A DNA stretch of 64,000 nt, from assembly GCA_030647775.1 (NCBI GenBank), contig JAUSJC010000010.1, positions 434,001 through 498,000 of the forward strand. The letters are read 5' to 3'. The DNA is from Candidatus Curtissbacteria bacterium (GTDB lineage: Bacteria > Patescibacteria > Microgenomatia > Curtissbacterales > GWA2-41-24). Of the stretch, positions 8,025 to 16,531 are shown in pieces. The translations under genes and the position numbers were made by a program. Under the pieces are notes generated by a model, which was not told the DNA's origin, did no database searches, and saw only the letters and a list, made by a program, of their open reading frames with translations. The first letter of the stretch is position 1. Each line of letters begins with the position of its first letter.

Positions 8025-9137
8025 ATGTCCTATCAACCCAAAGTAGCATTAGTACATGATGATTTCGTCCAGCAAGGCGGAGCGGAAAATCTGTTTGCCG
8101 AGATCGCCCAAATCTATCCAAATGCCCCAATTTATACATCACTGGTCGATTGGAATAAACCGCCTATGGGAATAGACCGAAATAGGGTCCGACCCTCTTT
8201 TATGCAGAGAATCCCCTTTGCCGCAAAATTTTATAAATTACTTTTGTCTCTCTACCCTTTGGCATTTGAAAGTTTCAATCTTTCCGCCTTTGACGTGGTT
8301 ATTTCATCAACCACCCGTTTTGCCAAAGGCGTTGTAACCCCGCCAGATACGATCCATATTTGTTACCTAAACTCCATTCCCAGGTTTCTTTGGCATACCG
8401 ACCATAAGAAAAGTTATTTGCCGTCCTCTCTCGAATCTATTTTTCGGCCCATCATAAATTGGCTAAAGCGCTGGGATATGGCTGCTGCTTCACGGGTAGA
8501 TTTTTTTATTGCCAACTCCCAAAATGTTAAAACCCAAATCAAAAAAGTCTATAACCGAAATTCCCAAGTTATCTATCCATTTGCCGATACAGATTTTTTT
8601 AAGCCCCCCAAAATTCATAACTGGAGACTGAAGAGTCAAAAATATTATCTTATTGTTTCGCGCCTGGTTCGCTGGAAGAAAATCGAAATCGCCATTCGTG
8701 CCGCCAATAATTTAGGAATCAACCTTTTTGTTATTGGTGAAGGGCCGGACAGGAGTCGACTGAAGCACTTTGCGGGGAAGAGCACTAAATTTATAGGCAA
8801 AATTTCAAAAGAGGAGCTGCGTCAACTCTATCAAAACGCCCAAGCGCTAATTGTTACCCAAGAAGAAGATTTTGGTATAGTAACTGTTGAGGCTCAAGCA
8901 TGTGGCCTTCCTGTTATTGCTTATGACCATGGCGGCCAAAAAGAAATTATCAAAAATGGCCTTACTGGTTTATTTTTCCCCTCGCAAAGCACCAAGGCTC
9001 TGGAAGATGCAATTAATGCGTCAAGTGCGGTAAAATGGAATTTAGCCGAAATTGTAAAGAACGGTCAAAGGTTCTCAAAGAAACAGTTTGTCAAAAATTT
9101 AAAAGCGAAAGTAAAAGAGTATGCCAGCCAAAAATAA
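8025..9137 (+). CDS. glycosyltransferase family 4 (GT-B fold)
   Basis: The ATG at 8025 (MSYQPKVALVHDDF) is preferred to upstream in-frame starts because it places the GT-B N-terminal strand at the beginning of the protein. The C-terminal half has IVSRLVRWKKIEIAIRAA, FVIGEGPDRSRLK and the donor-binding EEDFGIVTVEAQACGLPVIA block, the EX7E-type motif of GT4 enzymes. GGAENLF at the N-terminus is typical of mannosyl- or rhamnosyl-type members. The enzyme should act on the cytoplasmic membrane face in surface polysaccharide assembly. Its 3' end overlaps the ManC start by 17 bases, suggesting a GDP-mannose donor. A 13-bp palindrome (8184-8196) lies within the coding sequence. Confidence 0.88.
   Translation: MSYQPKVALVHDDFVQQGGAENLFAEIAQIYPNAPIYTSLVDWNKPPMGIDRNRVRPSFMQRIPFAAKFYKLLLSLYPLAFESFNLSAFDVVISSTTRFAKGVVTPPDTIHICYLNSIPRFLWHTDHKKSYLPSSLESIFRPIINWLKRWDMAAASRVDFFIANSQNVKTQIKKVYNRNSQVIYPFADTDFFKPPKIHNWRLKSQKYYLIVSRLVRWKKIEIAIRAANNLGINLFVIGEGPDRSRLKHFAGKSTKFIGKISKEELRQLYQNAQALIVTQEEDFGIVTVEAQACGLPVIAYDHGGQKEIIKNGLTGLFFPSQSTKALEDAINASSAVKWNLAEIVKNGQRFSKKQFVKNLKAKVKEYASQK
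8184..8196. repeat. AGGGTCCGACCCT palindrome, copy 1
   Basis: One of eight copies in this window of AGGGTC-S-GACCCT. Here it lies inside the GT4 gene and is read as part of codons giving Arg-Val-Arg-Pro, without breaking the frame. Confidence 0.85.
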
Positions 9138-10233
9138 TCAGCGAGATTTAAAAATCGTCCTTTTCTGTGGAGGCTCCGGGACGCGCATGTGGCCGGCCAG
9201 CCGCAAAGAAAAACCCAAGCAATTCCAACCCCTGGTGGGCGATACTTCGATGTTCCAGCAGGCAATGGCCCGCATCAAAAAGGGTTTTCCCATAAGAGAC
9301 GTTTTCGTTATCACCGGCAGGCAATATGTCGGCCTTGTTGTTCAGCAGGAACCGGATCTGCCCTTAGAAAACGTCATTATCGAACCGGAAATGAGGGATA
9401 CCCTAGCCGCCGTCGGTTTTGCCGCCGCAGTCCTGGATAAAAAATTTGATAACCCTATCGTTGCTTCCCTTTGGGCAGCCGACCACTTGGTCAAAAATGA
9501 TGACCAGTTTATTAAATCCTTAAAAGCCGCTTATGAATATGTTAAAGATACCGGCAAAATGGTCTCAATTGACGTCAAACCGACATACCCCAATATCCAT
9601 GTTGGCTACATCCAGATCGGTAAAATGATTAAAAAAGTTAACGGTCATGCTTTCTTTGAATACGTAAAACAAATCGAAAAACCGGATCTGGCAACCGCCA
9701 AAAAATACGCTGCCTCGTGGGAATACCTCTGGCACGCCGGTTACAAAGTCTGGCATACCCAGAAAATGCTTTCTCAGTTTAAAAAATTTACACCCAAAGT
9801 TGCCAGCGGACTTGAGACTATCCAAAAATCATGGGGGAGCGATAACCAGGATGAAGTTGTCAGGCGTGTTTATCCGGATTTTGAAAAGCAATCAATCGAT
9901 TATGCAATTTTTGAAAAGATGGATCCGGATGACCTCGTCGTTTTACCGGCCGATATTGGTTGGTCTGATATCGGTGCCTGGAATATTCTAAAAGAAGAGC
10001 TTGCCCAAAACCAGACGGATAATGTTGTTTCCGGTGACGTTATTGATTTTGATTGTGAAGACTGTTTAATTTACAACAAAAGCGAAAATAAAATTGTGGC
10101 CACAATCGGTCTCAAGGGTTTAATCGTCGTCGATACCCCGGATGGCCTCTTGGTCTGTGATAAAGATAAAATTTCCCAAGTCAAAAAAGTCATAGAGAAA
10201 ATCAAAGAGACAAAGCAAGATAAATTTCTCTAA
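9121..10233 (+). CDS. manC: mannose-1-phosphate guanylyltransferase
   Basis: The 370-residue protein opens with the nucleotidyltransferase signature GGSGTRMWPASRKEKPKQF around residues 16-34. It continues with NVIIEPEMRDTLAAVGFA, a nucleotide-binding WAADHLV block, and ADIGWSDIGAWNIL, which is characteristic of GDP-mannose pyrophosphorylases. It lacks a C-terminal phosphomannose isomerase domain, so it is the single-function form. It makes GDP-mannose from mannose-1-phosphate and GTP in the cytoplasm, supplying the neighbouring glycosyltransferases. It overlaps the upstream GT4 gene by 17 bases and is followed 9 bases later by the sugar-phosphate transferase, so these form one operon. Confidence 0.93.
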   Translation: MPAKNNQRDLKIVLFCGGSGTRMWPASRKEKPKQFQPLVGDTSMFQQAMARIKKGFPIRDVFVITGRQYVGLVVQQEPDLPLENVIIEPEMRDTLAAVGFAAAVLDKKFDNPIVASLWAADHLVKNDDQFIKSLKAAYEYVKDTGKMVSIDVKPTYPNIHVGYIQIGKMIKKVNGHAFFEYVKQIEKPDLATAKKYAASWEYLWHAGYKVWHTQKMLSQFKKFTPKVASGLETIQKSWGSDNQDEVVRRVYPDFEKQSIDYAIFEKMDPDDLVVLPADIGWSDIGAWNILKEELAQNQTDNVVSGDVIDFDCEDCLIYNKSENKIVATIGLKGLIVVDTPDGLLVCDKDKISQVKKVIEKIKETKQDKFL

Positions 10234-10242
10234 AACCCCAAA

Positions 10243-10893
10243 GTGCTATACGATTTATTAAAACGCACGATCGATATTATTGGCAGCCTCATAATTTTGG
10301 CCGTCTTTTCTCCTGTTATCTTAATTACTGCCGTTTTAATTAAGATTAGTTCCCCCGGGCCGGCCATTTATACCCCCCTGCGTGTCGGCAGGGACGGCAA
10401 TCTTTTCAAGATGCTTAAGTTCCGCAGTATGTACATGTATAAAATTAACGGCAAATTTGTGCATGCTAAAAAATACCTTGAGAAAAATCCCAAACTTATG
10501 CGCGAGTACCGGGAAAATAGTTTTAAGCTTGCTCACGACCCGCGGGTTACGCAGATTGGCAAATTCATTCGTAAGTTTTCCATCGATGAACTGCCGCAGC
10601 TTATTAATGTCGCCAAAGGCGATATGTCGCTTGTCGGCCCTCGGGCTTACCAGGAGGATGAGCTTACCCATCAGCAAAGGGTCTATCCGCATACCAAAAA
10701 ATATGTAAAAGTTATTTTAGAAGCAAGGCCCGGCGCATCCGGCCCCTGGCAGGTTTCCGGCCGTTCTTTTATTAATTTTGATAAAAGGGTCATAATGGAT
10801 GCTAAGTATGTCGAGAGGAGATCAATCTTATATGATCTTTGGATCATGATGAAAACTCCAATTGCCATGATTACCGGCAGAGGAGCGGTATGA
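10243..10893 (+). CDS. undecaprenyl-phosphate sugar phosphotransferase (bacterial sugar transferase)
   Basis: The GTG at 10243 starts 9 bases after manC. One N-terminal hydrophobic segment (IDIIGSLIILAVFSPVILIT) is the reentrant membrane helix of monotopic phosphoglycosyl transferases. The catalytic part follows: SSPGPAIYTPLRVGRDG, FKMLKFRSM, then FSIDELPQLINVAKGDMSLV and GPRA. The Asp-Glu pair in the SIDELPQ box is the catalytic dyad in this family. The 216-residue length matches the short catalytic-core form without the WbaP/WcaJ N-terminal bundle. It should load the first sugar phosphate onto undecaprenyl phosphate. The sugar cannot be told from sequence. The stop overlaps the start of the DUF4012 gene. 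Confidence 0.9.
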   Translation: MLYDLLKRTIDIIGSLIILAVFSPVILITAVLIKISSPGPAIYTPLRVGRDGNLFKMLKFRSMYMYKINGKFVHAKKYLEKNPKLMREYRENSFKLAHDPRVTQIGKFIRKFSIDELPQLINVAKGDMSLVGPRAYQEDELTHQQRVYPHTKKYVKVILEARPGASGPWQVSGRSFINFDKRVIMDAKYVERRSILYDLWIMMKTPIAMITGRGAV

Positions 10894-12704
10894 GAAAAAG
10901 AATCATCTTCATTTTAATAGCAATCGTTATCATATACGTCATCTTTGGCGTTCTTACGGCTCTTTCCATCAAAAAGGCAATTGGTACTATAAACAGTGCG
11001 TCCTCCGCTATCAAAGTCCAGGATTTGGATAAGGCAAAAGCAGATCTAAAGACCGCTAAAGGGGAGTTCCAAACCTCCCAGAAGATAATGGTAGTTTTTG
11101 CCCCAATTCGTGTTATTCCGCTTCTTGGCTGGTATGTTGCCGATGCCCAGAGGGGCGTCGCGGCCGCCGTTTCCGGGCTTGATGCCGCCTCAACCGCGGC
11201 CGACGCAATTACTCCTTACGCTGATGTCCTTGGCTTAAAAGGTAAAGGTACTTTCTTAGGCGGTACTGCCCAAGAAAGGTTAGCAAAAGCAATCGAAGCA
11301 CTTTCCAAAGTTGGCCCCCAGCTTGACGAGGTCGGTGCAAGTCTTGCTTCAACCAGGAAAGATGTCGACCAAATAGAGTCTTGGCGCTATCCAAATTTTT
11401 TGCCCGGCAGTCCGGGCGCCAAAATCGACAATATTAAAAAAGCCGTCGACCAATTTGAATCACTAATCGTTGATTCGCGCCCCCTGCTTTTGGTTCTTCC
11501 CCAAATCATGGGTCAGGACAAAGAGCGAAAGTATCTCGTCCTTTTCCAAAACGACAAAGAGCTTCGCCCCACCGGCGGGTTTATTACCGCTTACGCTGTT
11601 TTTCGGGTCAACAAGGGTGTTATTTCCTCAGAGGGATCCGATGATATTTACCGTCTGGACAGTACGCTCTTGAAAAAGGTCTCGGCACCCGCTCCAATGG
11701 TTAAGTATTTAAATGTTTCAAACCTTAACATGCGGGATTCCAATTTTTCACCTGATTACCTTGCCTCAATGAAAACCTTTGAAGACCTTTATCAGTCTTC
11801 ATCCGGCAAAAAAGATATTGATGGCATCATCTCTTTAGATACCCAATTTGTTCTTTCGATGATGCAAGTTTTAGGCCCTGTCGATGCTTACGGCACCAAG
11901 TTTACCATTGATAAAGTTGATGCCTGCTCCTGTCCGCAGATAATTTATGAACTCGAAAGATACGCCGATCAAATCGTCGCTTATGAAAAAGGTTCCCGAA
12001 AAGATATTATCGGCGTTTTAATGCAAAGCCTGATGGCCAAAGCTTTCAATGCGCCAAAAGGCCAGTGGCCAAGCCTCCTTGAGGCAATCGTCAATGACCT
12101 TCGCCAAAAACATTTGCTTCTCTATTTCCATGATCCCCCAAGCCAGGCCGCCGCTGAAAAAATTAATTTCGCCGGCAGAATTTACAACTACGACGGTGAT
12201 TATTTGCACATTAACGAAGCCAATCTTGGAGGCGCCAAATCCAACCTTTATGTTCAGGAGAAAGTGAGCCAGGTTGTTAAAAAGGCCAAAGACGGCAATT
12301 TGGATAAAACGGTTACGATTAGTTACAAATATCCGAAGGAAATGGATAATTGCAATTTGGAGCGTAAAACCGGCCTTTGTCTTGCCGGAATCTACCAGGA
12401 TTATATAAGAATTTATGTTCCCAAGGGATCAAAGCTGATTAAATCCTCCGGAGCCGAAGTTGCCTTCACAGCCTCCGAAGACCTGGATAAAACGGTATTT
12501 GAAGCTTTCTTTACGGTCCGCCCTCAGGGCACGGCCAAAATCGAGCTCGAATACTCTGTTCCTATCAAAGTTACAAACCAGTACAAGCTCCTAATCCAAA
12601 AACAGCCGGGCACGGAAGGCATCATGTACGATATCGATGCCCTCGGCCACCGCCAAAAAGCTTTCCCGCTCACAAACGACAAGGAATTGATCGTTAAGCT
12701 TTAA
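10890..12704 (+). CDS. DUF4012 membrane-anchored protein
   Basis: The start is the ATG at 10890 (MRKRIIFILIAIVIIYVIF), which overlaps the previous stop as ATGA and begins with a single membrane anchor. The outer part contains the DUF4012 core, for example LVLFQNDKELRPTGGFITAY and the following SSEGSDDIYRLD region, plus an acidic, Ser/Ala-rich helical stalk near the anchor. DUF4012 proteins are frequent in CPR bacteria and Actinobacteria beside polysaccharide genes; their biochemical role is not established. The location after ManC and the sugar transferase supports a function in surface glycan assembly or attachment. About 604 residues, anchored with most of the chain outside. Confidence 0.88.
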   Translation: MRKRIIFILIAIVIIYVIFGVLTALSIKKAIGTINSASSAIKVQDLDKAKADLKTAKGEFQTSQKIMVVFAPIRVIPLLGWYVADAQRGVAAAVSGLDAASTAADAITPYADVLGLKGKGTFLGGTAQERLAKAIEALSKVGPQLDEVGASLASTRKDVDQIESWRYPNFLPGSPGAKIDNIKKAVDQFESLIVDSRPLLLVLPQIMGQDKERKYLVLFQNDKELRPTGGFITAYAVFRVNKGVISSEGSDDIYRLDSTLLKKVSAPAPMVKYLNVSNLNMRDSNFSPDYLASMKTFEDLYQSSSGKKDIDGIISLDTQFVLSMMQVLGPVDAYGTKFTIDKVDACSCPQIIYELERYADQIVAYEKGSRKDIIGVLMQSLMAKAFNAPKGQWPSLLEAIVNDLRQKHLLLYFHDPPSQAAAEKINFAGRIYNYDGDYLHINEANLGGAKSNLYVQEKVSQVVKKAKDGNLDKTVTISYKYPKEMDNCNLERKTGLCLAGIYQDYIRIYVPKGSKLIKSSGAEVAFTASEDLDKTVFEAFFTVRPQGTAKIELEYSVPIKVTNQYKLLIQKQPGTEGIMYDIDALGHRQKAFPLTNDKELIVKL

Positions 12705-12732
12705 AGTGGGAAAACCTCAACGTGAAGAGACA

Positions 12733-13548
12733 ATGAAATCCCCAAATCACGCTTGGCTTTTCGATGTCGATGGCGTCATAACTCACCCGGAGAAAAAGCA
12801 AGTTGTACGCAAGGGAATTTTTACCGAGATTATCAAGCGTTTAAAATTAGGAGAACCCGTGGCGCTCGTCACTGGACGGGCGCTTTCTTGGGTCATGGAG
12901 CGCGTCGTTAATCCGCTTTCAAGCGAGATCGATGACAAAACTGTTCTTGATAGACTTTTTGTATCAGGCGAGTTTGGCGCGTCGCGAATTCAATGGAAGA
13001 ATGGAAAACCATTTCACGGTATAGATTCTTCAATTTCTCTTCCAAAGAAACTTGCAGAAGAAGCACGCAAAGCTGCGGAAGCCTATAAAGATACTCAACA
13101 CATCGACCCTGATAAAGAGACAATGGTCTCAATTGAAATGAACGATGGGCTAACAGTTGATGAATTCAGACGTAATCAATTGCCTTTGGCAAAAAGACTG
13201 AATGAAATTCTCGCAAGCCAAAATGCAGAGCGAAAATTTGAAGTTCATGTTGACAGAATTGCGACCAACGTCAGGCATAAAGCTATAAATAAACACTATG
13301 CCGCACAACAAGTAATTCGCTGGCTTTCAAAAATAGGGCTTTCGCCTAAGCAATTTTTTGCGTTTGGCGATAGCGCCGGAGACCGTGAAATGGCAGATGA
13401 GTTACACCGAGAAGGGAAAGCGGTAACATTTGTCTTTGTAGGACATAAAGAAGAGCTAGGTTCAAAAGGGAAAGGGTATAAAACAGTTATTACAGAAGAA
13501 CAATGTGATGACGGAACAGTAGAATTTCTTAAAAGTAAAGAGAGCTAA
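12733..13548 (+). CDS. HAD-superfamily hydrolase, sugar-phosphatase-like (HAD-IIB type)
   Basis: The ATG at 12733 (MKSPNHAWLFDVDG) is preferred over a GTG at 12706 because it sits close to motif I. Motif I is LFDVDGVI, motif II is VALVTGRA, and motif IV is FAFGDSAGDREMADEL near the C-terminus; a Lys in RHKAINKHYA serves as motif III. The cap inserted between motifs II and III places it with HAD-IIB enzymes such as trehalose- or sucrose-phosphate phosphatases, but the substrate is not readable. It follows the polysaccharide operon by 28 bases. Its end overlaps the convergent NUDIX gene by 4 bases. Confidence 0.82.
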   Translation: MKSPNHAWLFDVDGVITHPEKKQVVRKGIFTEIIKRLKLGEPVALVTGRALSWVMERVVNPLSSEIDDKTVLDRLFVSGEFGASRIQWKNGKPFHGIDSSISLPKKLAEEARKAAEAYKDTQHIDPDKETMVSIEMNDGLTVDEFRRNQLPLAKRLNEILASQNAERKFEVHVDRIATNVRHKAINKHYAAQQVIRWLSKIGLSPKQFFAFGDSAGDREMADELHREGKAVTFVFVGHKEELGSKGKGYKTVITEEQCDDGTVEFLKSKES

Positions 13549-14084
13549 GCCTTCTTATTACTGGTTGATTTAAGATATTCTTTAATGTCACTGCGAAAAA
13601 ATTTAGCATACTTTTTCGGGGAAAAGGAAATCTTCCTTAAAAGAGTTTCCCATTCTACCCATTCGGGTTTTTCTTCCGACTCTCTATTAGTAAAGGATTC
13701 ACCGTCAAGAATAATTTCAAAGAGATAAGCAATTTCGTGGTTATTAGGCAAGTCATTATTAAAGAAAGACAAAAGTCTCTTAATCTTAATGCCGTCAGGC
13801 AATGATCGGCCGCCAAACAGCTCTTCTTGCAATTCACGCATGATCGCCTCATCCGGCGTCTCATCGGAGAGGATGTGACCAGCAACCGAGGCTTCATACA
13901 AACTCGCTCCTTGTACGGCGTTTTTGCTTCTTTTTTGTACCAAAACCCTTGTCTTTTGTTCGTCACTAAAGACTAATGCATGAGCGCATTGATGGAGAAG
14001 CCCTTTTGTATGGCATTGCGTCCAAGTAGCGGTACCGATTTTATTGCCCTTTTTATCTACAACGTCGTATATTTCGTCAGCCAT
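13545..14084 (-). CDS. NUDIX hydrolase (IPP isomerase-like subgroup)
   Basis: The Nudix box is complete: GHILSDETPDEAIM then RELQEELFG, matching GX5EX7REUXEEXGU. The N-terminus EIYDVVDKKGNKIGTATW and CHTKGLLHQCAHALVF resemble isopentenyl-diphosphate isomerase-like NUDIX proteins that process dolichol/isoprenoid or nucleotide diphosphates; the substrate cannot be assigned. The 179-residue length fits a single-domain enzyme. It lies 13 bp downstream of a HAD phosphatase on the same strand, so the two are likely co-transcribed, though GATACT nine bases before the ATG could be an internal -10 box. Confidence 0.85.
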   Translation of the reverse strand: MADEIYDVVDKKGNKIGTATWTQCHTKGLLHQCAHALVFSDEQKTRVLVQKRSKNAVQGASLYEASVAGHILSDETPDEAIMRELQEELFGGRSLPDGIKIKRLLSFFNNDLPNNHEIAYLFEIILDGESFTNRESEEKPEWVEWETLLRKISFSPKKYAKFFRSDIKEYLKSTSNKKA

Positions 14085-14097
14085 TTAAAAGTTAGTA

Positions 14098-14868
14098 TCA
14101 GGCAATGACCGTTAAAAGATCAGCAAAATTTTCTACAGTCGCATCAGGTTTATCGGCCGAAACTGAATAATCACGCCAGCGTTTTGTAGATCTGTATTTT
14201 TCCGGAGGAACGTATAATATAGCCTTTGCCCCAGCCTTATGTGCGCACTCGACATCACGGATAGGGTCATCACCGACATAGATAATATCTGAAATAGGCC
14301 GGCCAAACCTCTCGGACGCAACTTCGAAAACTCTCGGGTCCGGTTTTTCAATTCCAATTTCCTCACTTGTTAAAAAATGATCAAAAAGATCGGCTACACC
14401 AAGCCAAGCCAGCGTTGATTGTGGAGTAAAACTTCTATCGTTGGAAATTACAGCTAAATGTTTCCCGCGATCCCGCAACCCTCGTAAGGTTACTCTAAGT
14501 TCTTCTTTTCTTGGATTATTCTCGAGTAACTCTTTAAAACTCTTACGATACTCTGCAAGAATCAGCGGACCAAGAAGGAACCTGATTTCTGCCGGAACAT
14601 TTGCTTCGTGAAGCCCTGCTTGTATAAATGGTTCTTCTTGTGAAAAATGAGAAGCAAACTGAAAGTTTAAATTACTGTTTGCTTGGCTCCAAGATTCTAC
14701 AAATAAATTCTCATCTAACTGAAAACCAAAACTGCCCTTTGCTATCTCGACAGCTTTTTGGCCAACCTCATTCTTTAAATCATCAAATGGGTCCAAAACC
14801 AACGTATTACCCCAATCAAATACAATGCTATTCCCTTGCAACCTCTCAGATTCTGCCACTTCCACCAT
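14098..14868 (-). CDS. HAD-superfamily hydrolase (HAD-IA type) with DWGNT motif I
   Basis: Motif I is FDWGNTLV near residue 18, motif II LAVISNDRSF, motif III the Lys in GIEKPDPRVF, and motif IV DIIYVGDDPIRDVECAHKAG. The helical insert after motif I is a type I cap as in phosphoglycolate phosphatase-like enzymes. The second Asp of the usual DxD motif I, normally the acid/base, is replaced by Gly. Some phosphotransfer or non-phosphatase HAD members carry such changes. The gene is the first of a two-gene minus-strand unit with the NUDIX gene, and its ATG follows a TAGAAT box after six bases, suggesting a leaderless mRNA. Confidence 0.82.
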   Translation of the reverse strand: MVEVAESERLQGNSIVFDWGNTLVLDPFDDLKNEVGQKAVEIAKGSFGFQLDENLFVESWSQANSNLNFQFASHFSQEEPFIQAGLHEANVPAEIRFLLGPLILAEYRKSFKELLENNPRKEELRVTLRGLRDRGKHLAVISNDRSFTPQSTLAWLGVADLFDHFLTSEEIGIEKPDPRVFEVASERFGRPISDIIYVGDDPIRDVECAHKAGAKAILYVPPEKYRSTKRWRDYSVSADKPDATVENFADLLTVIA

Positions 14869-14910
14869 ATTGATATTCTACAGTAGTGCTTGTACTAGTT
14901 CCACCCATAC

Positions 14911-14939
14911 TTGATCCAAGCTCCCGGATACGACATACT
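14911..14939 (+). promoter_or_regulatory. recO promoter giving a nearly leaderless transcript
   Basis: TTGATC (14911-14916) and CATACT (14934-14939) are separated by 17 bases, and the recO ATG begins 7 bases after the -10 box. Transcription would then start at or next to the start codon. No Shine-Dalgarno sequence is present. Confidence 0.55.
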
Positions 14940-14945
14940 TAATAT

Positions 14946-15572
14946 ATGTACTTTGCAACCGAAGGAGTAATCCTAGCCCGCAAAAATTTCGGTGAAGCCG
15001 ACAGGCTCCTGACAATCTACACCAAGGACCATGGCAAAATCTCCGCCATTGCCAAGGGCGTGCGCCGTCCACGTTCCAAAAAGGCCGGGCATTTGGAACT
15101 TGGCAACTGGTGCAAGGTTTTTGTGGCCAAAGGTAAAAACATTGATCTCTTAACGGAAGTGGAGGTTAAACGCGCCTTTGGCATCGCCGAGTTCGGCGAG
15201 AAAAAGGCCAATAAAATCTATCATCTTTTGGAAATTGTCGATATTCTTACTCCTCATAATCAGAAAAATCTTCGCGTTTTTTCGCTTCTCGTCAGTTTTT
15301 TGAAAAAAACATCAAATGGTGAAGATTTTAATCTTGTTTCCAGCGCTTTTAAGACCAAACTTCTCTCCGCACTTGGTTTTTTCTCAAGCCACAACTTAAA
15401 AGACTCCAAAGCCAAAGACGTCTTATTAGTTTTAGAAAACGAGGACTTCTCCGTTGTCGCGGGGAAGTTAAATCTAACCGACTCATCGTATTTGAAACTC
15501 TTATCGTTTCTTGATAGCATGATAGAAAGTATCGCCGGCCAAAAATTAAAAACTGCCCGCTTCCTGACTTAA
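14946..15572 (+). CDS. recO: DNA repair protein RecO
   Basis: The protein begins MYFATEGVILARKNFGEADR, the typical RecO OB-fold N-terminus, followed by LLTIYTKDHGKISAIAKGVR and LELGNWCKVFVAKGKN. The C-terminal half is helical. RecO binds single-stranded DNA and SSB and helps load RecA in the RecFOR pathway. At 208 residues it is shorter than the E. coli protein and no zinc-binding Cys cluster is visible. It starts directly after its promoter (no leader) and is followed 4 bases later by a membrane-anchored hypothetical protein. Confidence 0.9.
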   Translation: MYFATEGVILARKNFGEADRLLTIYTKDHGKISAIAKGVRRPRSKKAGHLELGNWCKVFVAKGKNIDLLTEVEVKRAFGIAEFGEKKANKIYHLLEIVDILTPHNQKNLRVFSLLVSFLKKTSNGEDFNLVSSAFKTKLLSALGFFSSHNLKDSKAKDVLLVLENEDFSVVAGKLNLTDSSYLKLLSFLDSMIESIAGQKLKTARFLT

Positions 15573-15576
15573 TTGG

Positions 15577-16425
15577 ATGGATCAATCTAAGAAAAATACA
15601 TACGTTATTGCCGCAGTAGTCTTTGTCGCACTCCTCGTCGGCATTTATTTTTTATTCATCTTTAAAAAAGGTCCAAGTCAAATTAAATCTCAAGACAACC
15701 AGGCGACTGATGTTAAGCAAATTACCGATATCGAGCTTGCCAAGCGCCCATATATAACCCTAACCCCGACTTCCGACGGTGCCGAGGTCATTATTTCCAT
15801 TGAAAATATGGGTGCTTTCGACCGCATAGAATACGAACTTACTTATCAGGCCGATAACCCGACTTCTCCGGGAACAAAAATCGAAAGGGGTGCAACCGGT
15901 ACGGATATTAATACCAAGGATCCCAAGTACAAAAAAGATATTCTCCTTGGAACCGCTTCCCGCGGCGTTAGGAATCCCGATACCGGTGTTACCGAAGGCA
16001 AACTTGCTCTCCATATGTTTAAAGGCGATACCCAGTACGATTCTCAAACTCCATGGGATCTGGTTAGTGCCGGTCTGGCTGCTGCCTCCATTTCGGATAG
16101 GGGGAATAATATTACCCTCAAGCTTCCGGCTCTCGGCAAGAATTACTGGATAATTTTGGCAGATACTTTGGGTATTCCGAAAGGCGGTACTTTTGACGTT
16201 AAAAACGTTACTCTTCCCGTTTATGGTGCCTTTTCTATTGCCCCAACTTTCCCGTCACCGGTAAATCTTACGCTAAAATCAGGTGCCGCCAGCCCGACAC
16301 TTTTTGCCTACAATCTTGCGGATCAGACGTGGCAAAAAGTAGACTCAACTTATGCGTCCGCTAGCAAAACTTTAACCGCCACTATCAATAATTTTGCTAC
16401 TTTTGTTGTCACCGGCTCCAAATGA
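15577..16425 (+). CDS. membrane-anchored extracytoplasmic protein of unknown function
   Basis: This 282-residue protein has a short Lys-rich N-terminus and one hydrophobic helix (YVIAAVVFVALLVGIYFLFI), followed by a polar, beta-rich outer part with many Thr, Ser and Asp residues. The C-terminal segment (SASKTLTATINNFATFVVTG) resembles Ig-like or other beta-sandwich strands. No catalytic motif is seen. It follows recO by 4 bases but has a different cellular location, so co-transcription may not reflect shared function. A plausible role is as a surface or periplasmic structural protein. Confidence 0.7.
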   Translation: MDQSKKNTYVIAAVVFVALLVGIYFLFIFKKGPSQIKSQDNQATDVKQITDIELAKRPYITLTPTSDGAEVIISIENMGAFDRIEYELTYQADNPTSPGTKIERGATGTDINTKDPKYKKDILLGTASRGVRNPDTGVTEGKLALHMFKGDTQYDSQTPWDLVSAGLAAASISDRGNNITLKLPALGKNYWIILADTLGIPKGGTFDVKNVTLPVYGAFSIAPTFPSPVNLTLKSGAASPTLFAYNLADQTWQKVDSTYASASKTLTATINNFATFVVTGSK

Positions 16426-16472
16426 TCATTTCAAATATTCTTCGAGCGCAGCGAGAAGTCCTAAATTTCTTA

Positions 16473-16478
16473 TATAAT
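16473..16478 (+). promoter_or_regulatory. candidate -10 box of glyQS
   Basis: TATAAT at 16473-16478 gives a leader of roughly 45-50 bases before the glyQS ATG at 16532. No convincing -35 hexamer is visible 17 bases upstream. The leader is too short for a T-box riboswitch. Confidence 0.4.
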
Positions 16479-16531
16479 AGTTCTCGATAAGAGCGCTTGT
16501 TTTTTGAAGACTCAAAATAAACTCGAACAAT

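Noticed and set aside
16426..16531. T-box riboswitch before glyQS
   Set aside because: The leader after the TATAAT is only about 50 bases, with no specifier loop or antiterminator.
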